Positions 56,798 to 64,000 of a DNA stretch of 64,000 nucleotides are shown here, piece after piece. The notes under the pieces were generated by a model. It ran no database searches and was not told the origin of the DNA. It saw nothing but the letters and a program-made list of their open reading frames with translations. Both the position numbers and the translations under genes were made by a program. Source of the stretch: Baekduia alba (GTDB lineage: Bacteria; Actinomycetota; Thermoleophilia; Solirubrobacterales; Solirubrobacteraceae); the NCBI RefSeq assembly GCF_028416635.1, contig NZ_CP114013.1:2728001-2792000 (forward strand), written 5' to 3'. Numbering within the stretch: the first letter of the stretch is position 1; every line of letters starts with the position of its first letter.

Positions 56798-56812
56798 ACA
56801 GAAGTGTCTGCA
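56793..56812. promoter_or_regulatory. Operator between the mce operon and the secreted protein gene
   Basis: TGCAAACA (56793-56800) and TGTCTGCA (56805-56812) form a 20-bp palindrome with one mismatch per arm around GAAG. Its core AAACA-N4-TGTCT is identical in half-sites to the operator of TetR paralogue 1 at 53665. It overlaps the -35 of the secreted protein promoter and ends 2 nt before the first ATG of the mce operon, so one repressor could shut both. Confidence 0.65.
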
Positions 56813-56814
56813 AT

Positions 56815-58299
56815 ATGAACTCGCCTGGCGCAGGGAAGTTGCGGGTCAGCTTCGCGCGCGGACGAGGGGCTCGACGGTTCCCCGTTGCCCCCGAAAACGA
56901 CCACGTGTACATTGCCGGCATCTCCACCGCGGCCCGCCAACCGTCCCGGGCGCCGCGCATGCTCGCCCTCGCCGCCCTGCTGCTCGTCGCAGCGGTGCTG
57001 GCGTGGGTCCTGCTGCGCAGCGACGCCCACCAGTACCGGCTCGTGTTCTCGAACGCGAGCCAGCTGGTCAAGGGCGACGTCGTGCGCATCGGCGGCTCGC
57101 CGGCCGGGACCGTGAAGTCGGTCGACCTGAGCGCCGACGACCAGGCCCAGGTCGACATCGAGGTCAAGGACGACTACGGCCCGCTGCACGAAGGGACCAC
57201 CGCGACGATCCGGGCCGAGGGCCTGACCGGCGTGGCGTCGCGCTACATCGACGTCAGCCCGGCGTCGGAGACGCGGCCGACGCTGGACGACGGCGCCCTC
57301 ATCCGCGGCGACAAGACCACGTCGCTCGTCGAGATCGACCAGCTCTTCGACACGCTCGACCCCAAGACGCGCGACGGGTTGGCCGGCCTCATCAAGGGCT
57401 CGGCCGACTGGTACGACGGCAAGGAGTCGGCGGCCAACGCGTCGGCCCAGCAGATCCCCAAGGCGCTGGCCGAGCTCGACGCGGTCGCCGACGAGATCAC
57501 CTCCGACAGCGGGATCTTCGAGCAGTTCCTGGTCCAGACCGGCGACGCGCTGGGCGCGGTCGCCGACCATCGCGACCAGCTGACGTCGCTGGTGTCCAAC
57601 ACGCGCCAGACCTCCGCCGCGCTGGCGTCCGACACGCAGTCGCTCTCGACCGCGCTGGTGAACGTGCCCGACGCGCTGCAGAGCGGCAGCGACGCATTCG
57701 TCGCGCTGCGCCCGGCGCTGACGGACCTGCGCAAGCTGACCGACGCGACCGAGGCCAACACCAAGAACCTGGAGCCGTTCCTGAAGGACTTGACGCCGGT
57801 CCTCCAGGAGGCGACGCCCACCATCGGGCAGCTGCGCAGGATGTTCGCGCAGCCGGGCGCCCACAACGACCTGCTCGACGCGCTGAAGGAGCTGCCCGCG
57901 CTCGGGAAGCTGAGCGACAAGGCGTTCCCGTCCGGCGAGAAGGCGCTGAAGCAGTCGTCGCCGATCTTCTCCTTCGCGCGGCCGTACGTGCCCGACCTCG
58001 TGTCCTGGGTCCGCGGCTACGCGGGCGCAGGCGCGACGTACGACGCCAACGGCCACTACATCAAGACCGTCCCGGTGTTCAACGCGTTCACCTTCACCGA
58101 CGACGCCAACGGCGGCAAGCTCACGCCGCGGCCGGCCGGCGAGCGCGGCACCAACCCGGCGTTGACCAACGGCAACCTGCGGCGCTGCCCGGGCGCGTCG
58201 ACGCCGGCGGCCGCCGACCGGTCCAACGGGTTCGTCGACCCGGGCGACCTGGCCAACGTCGACTGCGACCCGTCCGAGTCCGTGAGGCCGACCGGATGA
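56815..58299 (+). CDS. MCE family protein, first of six (MlaD-domain lipid transport)
   Basis: Up to 494 residues. One helix (LALAALLLVAAVLAWVLL) near residues 50-67 precedes the MCE/MlaD domain (YRLVFSNASQLVKGDVVRIGGSPAGTVKSVDLSADDQAQVDIEVKDDYGPLHEGTTATIRAEGLTGVASRYIDVSP) and a long alpha-helical tail. Mce proteins assemble into hexameric tubes that carry lipids across the envelope. The start is uncertain: ATG 56815 gives about 48 extra residues; ATG 56959 gives the usual short N-terminus, and TACATT (56908-56913) could be a nearer -10. The stop overlaps the next gene (ATGA). Confidence 0.85.
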   Translation: MNSPGAGKLRVSFARGRGARRFPVAPENDHVYIAGISTAARQPSRAPRMLALAALLLVAAVLAWVLLRSDAHQYRLVFSNASQLVKGDVVRIGGSPAGTVKSVDLSADDQAQVDIEVKDDYGPLHEGTTATIRAEGLTGVASRYIDVSPASETRPTLDDGALIRGDKTTSLVEIDQLFDTLDPKTRDGLAGLIKGSADWYDGKESAANASAQQIPKALAELDAVADEITSDSGIFEQFLVQTGDALGAVADHRDQLTSLVSNTRQTSAALASDTQSLSTALVNVPDALQSGSDAFVALRPALTDLRKLTDATEANTKNLEPFLKDLTPVLQEATPTIGQLRRMFAQPGAHNDLLDALKELPALGKLSDKAFPSGEKALKQSSPIFSFARPYVPDLVSWVRGYAGAGATYDANGHYIKTVPVFNAFTFTDDANGGKLTPRPAGERGTNPALTNGNLRRCPGASTPAAADRSNGFVDPGDLANVDCDPSESVRPTG

Positions 58300-59627
58300 G
58301 CCTGCGCCGCCGGCTGGGCCTGAGCCTGATCGGGATCATCGTGTTCGCGTTGGTCGGCGCGGCGCTGGGCGCCGGCGGGTCGTCCGACGGCGGCGGCTAC
58401 CGCGTGCGCGCGGTGTTCGACAACGCGAGCTTCGTCATCTCGGGCGAGGACGTGAAGATCGCCGGCGTCAACGTGGGCAAGATCGACTCGCTCGACGTCG
58501 ATGCGCACCACCGCGCGGTCGTGGTGCTGAGGATCGACGACCCGGCGTTCGTCCCGTTCCGCAAGGACGCGACCTGCCACATCGGCTTGCAGTCGCTGAT
58601 CGGCGAGCAGTACGTGGAGTGCACGCCCACGCAGCCGCGCGGCGGTGACCGGGCGCCGGCGCCCGAGCTGCCCAAGGTGCCGGACGATCAACCGGGCGCG
58701 GGCCAGCACCTGCTGCCGGTGTCGCAGACCTCGTCGCCGGTCGGCCAGGACCTGTTGAACGACATCATGCGCGTGCCCGAGCGCCAGCGGCTGCCGTTGA
58801 TCATCAACGAGCTCGGCACGGGCCTGTCGGGCAACGGCGAGGCGCTGCAGGCGGCGCTGCGCCGCGCGAGCCCAGCCCTGCAGCAGGCCGACAAGCTCGT
58901 CGCGGTCCTCGCGAGCCAGAACGAGACGTTGGGCAAGCTGGTCGACGACTCCGACGCCGTGCTCGGCCCGCTGGCCGAGCACCGCAAGGACCTGGCCGGG
59001 TTCGTCAAGAACGCGGGCGAGTCGGGCGCCGCGACCGCGCGCCAGGGCGACGCCCTGGAGCAGAGCTTCGCGAAGTTCCCCGCCTTCCTGCGCGAGCTCG
59101 GTCCCGCGGCCGATCGCCTCGGTGCGCTCGCCGACCAGACGACGCCGACGATCAAGGCGCTGTCCTCGCAGGCGACCTCGGTCAACGCGGCGATCGAGCG
59201 GCTCGGGCCGCTCAGCACGCAGGCCACCGGCGCGCTGAAGACGCTCGGCAAGGTCGCCGACCAGGGCCGCACGACGTTCCCACGCGCGGAGAGGGTCGTG
59301 CAGCAGTTCGCCGACCTCGGCATCCCGATCGAGCCACTGGCCCAGAACCTCGGCGCGCTCTCGACGAGCTTCGACAAGACCGGCGGCATCGAGTCGCTGA
59401 TGCGGTTCATCTACTTCTACACGGGCGCCGTCAACGGCGAGGACGCCTCCGGCCACTACACCCGCGCGGGCCTGTCGTTCGGCGACTGCGTGACGCGCAC
59501 GCCCGACTTCGACCCGGCGAGCATCTGCGCTTCGAAGTTCATCGACGAGGCGACCACCGAGGCCTCGGCCGCCCGCGCCAAGACGTCGTCCACGCTCCTC
59601 GGCTACCTGCTGGACGGCGGCAAGTGA
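58296..59627 (+). CDS. MCE family protein, second of six
   Basis: A 443-residue protein with an N-terminal helix (LGLSLIGIIVFALVGAALGAG), an MlaD domain (YRVRAVFDNASFVISGEDVKIAGVNVGKIDSLDVDAHHRAVVVLRIDD; GLQSLIGEQYVECTP) and a long helical region (LPLIINELGTGLSGNGEALQAALRRASPALQQADKLVAVL...). Helical tails of this sort form the tunnel of Mce complexes. It has Cys residues in the domain (TCHIGL, YVECTP) and near the C-terminus. Overlaps both neighbours by 4 nt, so the operon is tightly coupled. Confidence 0.88.
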   Translation: MSLRRRLGLSLIGIIVFALVGAALGAGGSSDGGGYRVRAVFDNASFVISGEDVKIAGVNVGKIDSLDVDAHHRAVVVLRIDDPAFVPFRKDATCHIGLQSLIGEQYVECTPTQPRGGDRAPAPELPKVPDDQPGAGQHLLPVSQTSSPVGQDLLNDIMRVPERQRLPLIINELGTGLSGNGEALQAALRRASPALQQADKLVAVLASQNETLGKLVDDSDAVLGPLAEHRKDLAGFVKNAGESGAATARQGDALEQSFAKFPAFLRELGPAADRLGALADQTTPTIKALSSQATSVNAAIERLGPLSTQATGALKTLGKVADQGRTTFPRAERVVQQFADLGIPIEPLAQNLGALSTSFDKTGGIESLMRFIYFYTGAVNGEDASGHYTRAGLSFGDCVTRTPDFDPASICASKFIDEATTEASAARAKTSSTLLGYLLDGGK

Positions 59628-61060
59628 ACCGGCGTCGCAACATGTCGATCGCCGCGAACCCGATCCTCATCGGCGGCGTCACCGTCCTGATGGTCATCGT
59701 CGCGGTGTTCCTGTCCTACAACGCGAACCACGGCCTGCCGTTCGTCCCGACCTACAAGGTCAACGTCGTGATCCCCAACGCCGACGGGCTGATCGCCGGC
59801 AACGAGGTGCGGATCGGCGGCAACCGCGTCGGCATCGTGCGCAAGATCGACGCGTTCGCGCGCGACGACGGCTCGACCGGCGCCACGCTGGAGCTGGCGC
59901 TCGACGCCAGCAACGAGCACCTGCCGGTCGACAGCACGATCCGGGTCCGGCCGAAGTCCTCGCTGGGCCTCAAGTACGTGCAGATCACGCGCGGCACGGC
60001 CGGACGCGAGATCCCGAGCGGCGGGCGGATCACCGTGGCGGCGAACGCCCAGACCGGCGTCAACATCGACCAGTTCTTCAACATGTTCGACGAGCCGACG
60101 CGCGAGGGCTCGGCCGGCAACCTGATCGAGTACGGCACCGGCTTCGCGGGGCGTGGCGCCGACCTCAACACCGCGGTGCGCAACCTCCAGCCGCTGGTCG
60201 ACCACCTCGAGCCCGGGGCGGCGAACCTGCTCGCGGCGCGGACGAGGTTCGACGCGCTGTTCCCGGCGCTCGAGCAGGCGGCCAGCGAGGTCGCGCCGGT
60301 CGCCGAGACCAACGGTCGGCTCTTCGGCGACCTCAACACCACCTTCGGCGCGCTGGCCGACAACGCCCAGGCGCTGGAGGACACGATCGCCGGCGGCCCG
60401 CACGCGCTCGACGTCGCCACGCGCGAGCTGCCGGCGCAGGCCGGCTTCGAGGCGGACAGCACCGAGCTGTTCCACCGCCTGCGCAAGCCGTTCCAGCAGC
60501 TCGCGTCGGCATCGACGTACCTGGCGCCCGCGTTCAAGGCGGGCACGCCCGCGTTGAAGATCTCGCCGGAGCTCAACGCCCGCGTGGTCCAGACCCTGAA
60601 CGCGCTCGACACGTTCGTGTCCGACCCGGTCGTGCTGCCGGCGCTGCAGCGCCTCACCGAGACCGCGAACCTCTTGAACCCGATCATCGCGTTCGCGACG
60701 CCGACGCAGACGACGTGCAACTACTTGTCGCTCTTCTTCCGCAACCTCGGCAGCGCGCTGTCGGAGAGCGACACGGTCGGCACGTTCCTGCGCGCGGATC
60801 CCGTCGTCGCCGGCCAGCAGCCCGACAGCGAGGCCGGCCCCGCCGCGGTCCCGGCGCACGGTCCGCCCGACGTGGCGACCACCACGATCCGGGACCAGTT
60901 CCTGCACGCCAACCCGTACCCGAACACCGCCGCGCCGGGCCAGACCCACGAGTGCGAGGCGGGCAACGAGGACTACATCGCGCGCCAGCAGGTGATCGGG
61001 AACGTGCCCGGCAACCAGGGCACGAAGGTCGAGCAGACCAAGCCGGAGCCGGCCCGATGA
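59624..61060 (+). CDS. MCE family protein, third of six
   Basis: A 478-residue protein starting at GTG in a GTGA overlap with the previous stop. Helix PILIGGVTVLMVIVAVFLSY is followed by the MlaD domain (YKVNVVIPNADGLIAGNEVRIGGNRVGIVRKIDAF; KSSLGLKYVQITRG) and helical segments up to about 360. A Pro/Ala-rich C-terminal portion with TTCNYLSLFFRNLG and GQTHECEAGNEDY supplies Cys residues that could pair. Role: subunit of the Mce lipid-transfer tube. Confidence 0.88.
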   Translation: MNRRRNMSIAANPILIGGVTVLMVIVAVFLSYNANHGLPFVPTYKVNVVIPNADGLIAGNEVRIGGNRVGIVRKIDAFARDDGSTGATLELALDASNEHLPVDSTIRVRPKSSLGLKYVQITRGTAGREIPSGGRITVAANAQTGVNIDQFFNMFDEPTREGSAGNLIEYGTGFAGRGADLNTAVRNLQPLVDHLEPGAANLLAARTRFDALFPALEQAASEVAPVAETNGRLFGDLNTTFGALADNAQALEDTIAGGPHALDVATRELPAQAGFEADSTELFHRLRKPFQQLASASTYLAPAFKAGTPALKISPELNARVVQTLNALDTFVSDPVVLPALQRLTETANLLNPIIAFATPTQTTCNYLSLFFRNLGSALSESDTVGTFLRADPVVAGQQPDSEAGPAAVPAHGPPDVATTTIRDQFLHANPYPNTAAPGQTHECEAGNEDYIARQQVIGNVPGNQGTKVEQTKPEPAR

Positions 61061-62562
61061 GACGCAACCAGAAGCTCGGGATGCCCCCGCTGCGCGCGGG
61101 CCTGCTGACGATCTTCCTGCTCGCGGTGATCGCCTACTTCGGCTTCACCAAGGCGGTCCCGTTCCGCCATCACTTCGAGATCCAGGCGGTCGTCAAGACC
61201 TCGAACCTGCTGCGCCCGAAGTCGCCGGTGCGCATCGCGGGCGTCAACATCGGCGAGGTCGTCAAGGTCGGGCGCTACAAGCACACCGACCTGTCGGTGG
61301 TCACGCTGCGCATCGACGACAACGGCCAGCCGATCCACCGCGACGCCACGCTGAAGATCCGCCCGCGCCTGTTCCTGGAGGGCAACTTCTACGTCGACCT
61401 CCGGCCGGGGACGCCGAGCACCGGCAAGCTCGACGACCGCGGGATGATCCCGATCTCCCAGACCAGCACGCCGGTGCAGCTCGACCAGGTGCTCACCGCC
61501 CTGCAGTCCGACACGCGTGCCTCGCTGCAGGTGGCGGTCAAGGGCCTGGGCACCGCGCTCGACGGCCAGCCGACCGCCGCCGACGACGCCGACCAGAACC
61601 CGGCCGTCCGCGGGCTCACCGGCGCCCAGGCGCTGAACAAGACGCTGAGCACGAGCCCGCAGTCGCTGCGCGAGACGGCGGAGATCGGCGGGGCGCTGCT
61701 CGGCCCGCACCCGCACGACCTGTCCAAGACGATCCACGGCCTCACGCGTGCGATGACCGCGCTGGCCGACCACCAGACCGACCTGTCGGACCTGGTCGTG
61801 GACTTCAACACCACGATGCAGACGACGGCCGCGCACTCCGCCGACCTCACCGCCTCGGTGCGCGAGCTCGGCCCGACCGCGCAGCATGCGAGCCAGGCGT
61901 TCCGGCTGCTCGACACCTCGCTGCCGGCCACGCGGCGATTCGCGCGCGAGCTGGCCGGGAGCCTCCCGGCGCTGCCGGCGACGATCGCCGCTGCCGGGCC
62001 GTGGCTGACCCAGTCGCGCAAGCTGCTCGGCGACGACGAGCTCGGCGGGCTGCTCGACCGCCTCAGCCCGGCGACCGCGAACCTCGCAGCGCTGGGCCAC
62101 GCGACGCGCGAGTGGCTGCCGAAGATCGACGAGTTCAACCGCTGCGTCACCGGCGTGATCCTGCCGATGGGCAACCTGAAGGTCGACGACGGCCCGCTGT
62201 CGGCCATCACCGAGAACTACAAGGAGTTCTGGCACGCGATGGTCGGCCAGGCCGCCGAGGGCCAGGGCTTCGACGGCAACGGCAACTACCTGCGCCTGCA
62301 GGCGTCGCGCGGGCCGACCTCGATCGTCACCGGCAAGACCAACTACTCGGACTTCCCGTTCGTCGGCCAGCCGACGCTGCCGCCGCTGCGCACGCGCCCG
62401 GCCTACGGCAACAAGCTGCCGGTCATGACGCGGTCGGTGCCGTGCTCCAAGAGCCCCGTGCCGGACGTCAACAACGCGGCCGCGACGGGTCCGGCAGACG
62501 GCTCGAACCCGTCCGGCGCCGCGCCCGACGACGAGGCCGTGCAGTCCGGAGGCGGGGGCTGA
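61057..62562 (+). CDS. MCE family protein, fourth of six
   Basis: A 501-residue protein: helix PLRAGLLTIFLLAVIAYFGFT, MlaD domain (FEIQAVVKTSNLLRPKSPVRIAGVNIGEVVKVGRYKHTDLSVVTLRIDD; RPRLFLEGNFYVDLRPGTP), then a helical tail and a C-terminal region with FNRCVTGVILPMGNLKVDDGPLSAI and RSVPCSKSPV, ending in a Gly/Ala/Asp-rich disordered stretch (SNPSGAAPDDEAVQSGGGG). It overlaps the third gene by ATGA. Confidence 0.88.
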   Translation: MRRNQKLGMPPLRAGLLTIFLLAVIAYFGFTKAVPFRHHFEIQAVVKTSNLLRPKSPVRIAGVNIGEVVKVGRYKHTDLSVVTLRIDDNGQPIHRDATLKIRPRLFLEGNFYVDLRPGTPSTGKLDDRGMIPISQTSTPVQLDQVLTALQSDTRASLQVAVKGLGTALDGQPTAADDADQNPAVRGLTGAQALNKTLSTSPQSLRETAEIGGALLGPHPHDLSKTIHGLTRAMTALADHQTDLSDLVVDFNTTMQTTAAHSADLTASVRELGPTAQHASQAFRLLDTSLPATRRFARELAGSLPALPATIAAAGPWLTQSRKLLGDDELGGLLDRLSPATANLAALGHATREWLPKIDEFNRCVTGVILPMGNLKVDDGPLSAITENYKEFWHAMVGQAAEGQGFDGNGNYLRLQASRGPTSIVTGKTNYSDFPFVGQPTLPPLRTRPAYGNKLPVMTRSVPCSKSPVPDVNNAAATGPADGSNPSGAAPDDEAVQSGGGG

Positions 62563-63899
62563 TGCGCATCCGCGGCCTGCGCAAGCAGCTCGGCAACGCC
62601 ATCTGGCTCGCGGCGATGATCGCGACGGGCCTGTTCGTCGGCAGCTACCTGCTCGCCCACGAGCGCATCGCGTGGCCGAGCTGGGTCCCGGGCCTGGGCA
62701 AGGAGTACTTCTACGTCAACGCCAAGTTCAACACCGCGGCGGGCGTGCTGCCGGGCCAGGGCAACGCGGTCACGATCGCGGGCGTGAAGGTGGGGGAGAT
62801 CTCGGGCGCGCGGCTCCAGGACGGGCAGGCCGTGCTGAAGCTCCGGCTCGACGCGAAGTACGGCCACGTCCACCCGGACGCCACGCTGCTGCTGCGGCCG
62901 AAGACCCCGTTGAAGGACATGGTCGCCGAGCTCGACCCGGGGACCAAGGGCCCCGAGTTGAAGGACGAGGGGACGCTCGGCGTCGGCTCGACGCAGCCCG
63001 ACGTCAACTTCGACGAGATCCTGTCCGGCCTGGACGGCGACACGCGGGCGGCGCTCGTCGCGCTGCTCCAGGGCGCGGGCACCGCGCTGGGCGGCGAGGG
63101 CGGGCGCGAGCTGGCGAGCACCGTCAAGCGCTTCGAGCCGCTGTCGCGCCATGCGGCCGAGGCCGGCCGGCTCGTCGCGCAGCGGCGCGTGAAGCTGCGC
63201 CACCTGATGGGCAACCTGTCGCTGCTGGCCCAGGAGCTGGGGGCGCGCGACAAGGACCTCGGCGAGTTCGTGAACTCGAGCGCCGCGGTGTTCCGGCACT
63301 TCAGCGCGCAGAACGACAACCTGGGCGAGACGCTCTCGCTCCTGCCCGGGACGCTGCAGAAGACCGACACGGCGCTGGGCAAGCTCGACGAGCTGGGCGC
63401 GACGTTCAAGACCGGCCTGAAGGCGCTGCAGCCGACGGCCAAGGCGCTCGGCCCGACGCTGCGCGCCACGCAGCCGTTCTTCAAGGAGACGACGCCGGTC
63501 ATCAAGCGCTCGCTGCGCCCGTTCGCGCGCGAGGCGCAGCCGACGGCGGCCAAGCTCGTCCCGGCCGCCAAGCACCTGGCGACGGCCACGCCGCACCTCG
63601 ACACGCTGACGACGATGTTGAACGGGTTGCTCGCGGAGCTGGCGCACGATCCGCCCGGCGACGGCGTGCACGGCAACAGCTACCTGTACTACGTGCCGTG
63701 GGCCAACCACAACACCAACTCGGTGTTGGCGTCGCAGGACGGCATCGGCCCGGTCCGCCACAGCCTGATCCTGTACCCCTGCGGCTCGCTGAAGATCATC
63801 AACTCGCTCTCCAACAACTTCAAGAACAACCCGACGCTCGCCGCGGAGCTCCAGCTGCTCGGCGTGCCGAAGGCGGGCTCCTGCGGGAAGGACGGATGA
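62562..63899 (+). CDS. MCE family protein, fifth of six
   Basis: A 445-residue protein whose ATG shares its A with the previous stop (TGATG). Helix AIWLAAMIATGLFVGSYLLA, then the MlaD domain (YFYVNAKFNTAAGVLPGQGNAVTIAGVKVGEISGARLQDGQAVLKLRLDAKYGHVHPDATLLLRPKTPLKDMVAELDPG) and a helical region with DEILSGLDGDTRAALVALLQGAGTALGG. C-terminal YYVPWANHNTNSVLASQDGIGPVRHSLILYPCGSLKI and GSCGKDG contain two Cys. Subunit of the same complex. Confidence 0.88.
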   Translation: MRIRGLRKQLGNAIWLAAMIATGLFVGSYLLAHERIAWPSWVPGLGKEYFYVNAKFNTAAGVLPGQGNAVTIAGVKVGEISGARLQDGQAVLKLRLDAKYGHVHPDATLLLRPKTPLKDMVAELDPGTKGPELKDEGTLGVGSTQPDVNFDEILSGLDGDTRAALVALLQGAGTALGGEGGRELASTVKRFEPLSRHAAEAGRLVAQRRVKLRHLMGNLSLLAQELGARDKDLGEFVNSSAAVFRHFSAQNDNLGETLSLLPGTLQKTDTALGKLDELGATFKTGLKALQPTAKALGPTLRATQPFFKETTPVIKRSLRPFAREAQPTAAKLVPAAKHLATATPHLDTLTTMLNGLLAELAHDPPGDGVHGNSYLYYVPWANHNTNSVLASQDGIGPVRHSLILYPCGSLKIINSLSNNFKNNPTLAAELQLLGVPKAGSCGKDG

Positions 63900-64000
63900 T
63901 CAAGACCGTCCCCACCCTCGGTCGCATCGCGGTGATGGCGCTCTTCGCGCTGTCGAGCTTCGGCGCGTGCCTGTTCCTGTGGATGGCCTTCGGCGGCCCG
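63896..64000 (+). CDS. MCE family protein, sixth of six (5' part only)
   Basis: The ATG at 63896 overlaps the previous stop (ATGA) and opens a frame running off the window: MIKTVPTLGRIAVMALFALS, then SFGACLFLWMAFGGP. One N-terminal hydrophobic helix followed by the beginning of an extracytoplasmic region matches the other five Mce proteins, and position completes the usual set of six. The MlaD domain itself lies outside the window. Confidence 0.7.
   Translation, partial: MIKTVPTLGRIAVMALFALSSFGACLFLWMAFGGP

Noticed and set aside
1-64000. Search for tRNA, rRNA, insertion sequences, integrases, att sites or CRISPR arrays
   Set aside because: None could be supported by reading; no transposase or integrase motif was found in any plausible frame.

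Overview
The window is about 73-74% G+C with dense, short-spaced, often overlapping genes and strong G/C bias at third codon positions. Promoters take the form TTGACG / TAnnnT, several of them directly abutting start codons. Gene content includes a six-gene mce operon, many TetR regulators, a wax-ester synthase/DGAT, fatty acyl-CoA enzymes, secreted RTX-like proteins and a likely F420-type reductase. This suggests a high-GC actinobacterium, probably class Thermoleophilia (Solirubrobacterales: Conexibacter/Baekduia/Solirubrobacter-like). That placement is inference; no rRNA or tRNA gene was seen.

Layout. 1-6807: a minus-strand transport and peptide cluster (azlC, azlD, SLC13-type permease, M20 peptidase, abgT, and a lipoprotein joining cytochrome c to a zinc peptidase). 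6859-11406: an LLM-class flavin oxidoreductase divergent from an EamA exporter, whose frame runs without a stop into the binding protein of a polar amino acid ABC transporter (permease and ATPase follow). 11481-17180: a large secreted beta-propeller/ASH protein, acyl-ACP thioesterase, an autoregulated MBL hydrolase-TetR pair and a DUF488 protein. 17226-24621: lipid metabolism (WS/DGAT, acyl-CoA ligase, spermidine-synthase-like protein, acyl-CoA oxidase/dehydrogenase), HdeD and an UlaG-like hydrolase. 24618-30699: envelope proteins, a holin-like/phosphodiesterase fusion, a flippase-like protein, a membrane-anchored protease, a GNAT and a thioesterase remnant. 30696-35724: two divergent RTX-type secreted proteins, one in an operon with an OmpR/PhoB two-component system, then a membrane adenylate cyclase. 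35807-46419: secreted hydrolase, AraC-VOC pair, ABC-F protein behind a leader with a tiny ORF, a long inverted repeat, UspA, TetR-CDF metal exporter, secreted TAP-like peptidase and a secreted copper protein. 46391-55906: Baeyer-Villiger-type monooxygenase, HMG-CoA reductase, DapA-like aldolase, sigma factor and six TetR-type genes. 56006-64000: a secreted protein divergent from mceA-F, which runs off the window.

How the parts connect. The right-hand third looks like one regulatory neighbourhood. Three promoter regions carry the same palindrome, RAACA-N4-TGTCT: the monooxygenase/TetR divergence, a TetR paralogue start, and the mce/secreted-protein divergence. A fourth variant with N6 lies at another TetR paralogue. 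This links lipid import (Mce), lipid oxidation (monooxygenase) and a local TetR family expansion, including one paralogue with a Cys-rich N-terminus and an apparently ruined HTH. I regard this regulon as the most interesting system in the window. Secondary points are the cytochrome c-zinc peptidase fusion, the EamA-binding protein read-through, the probable ABC-F attenuation leader, direct-repeat sites between the RTX genes, and a perfect 10-bp-arm palindrome in front of HMG-CoA reductase.
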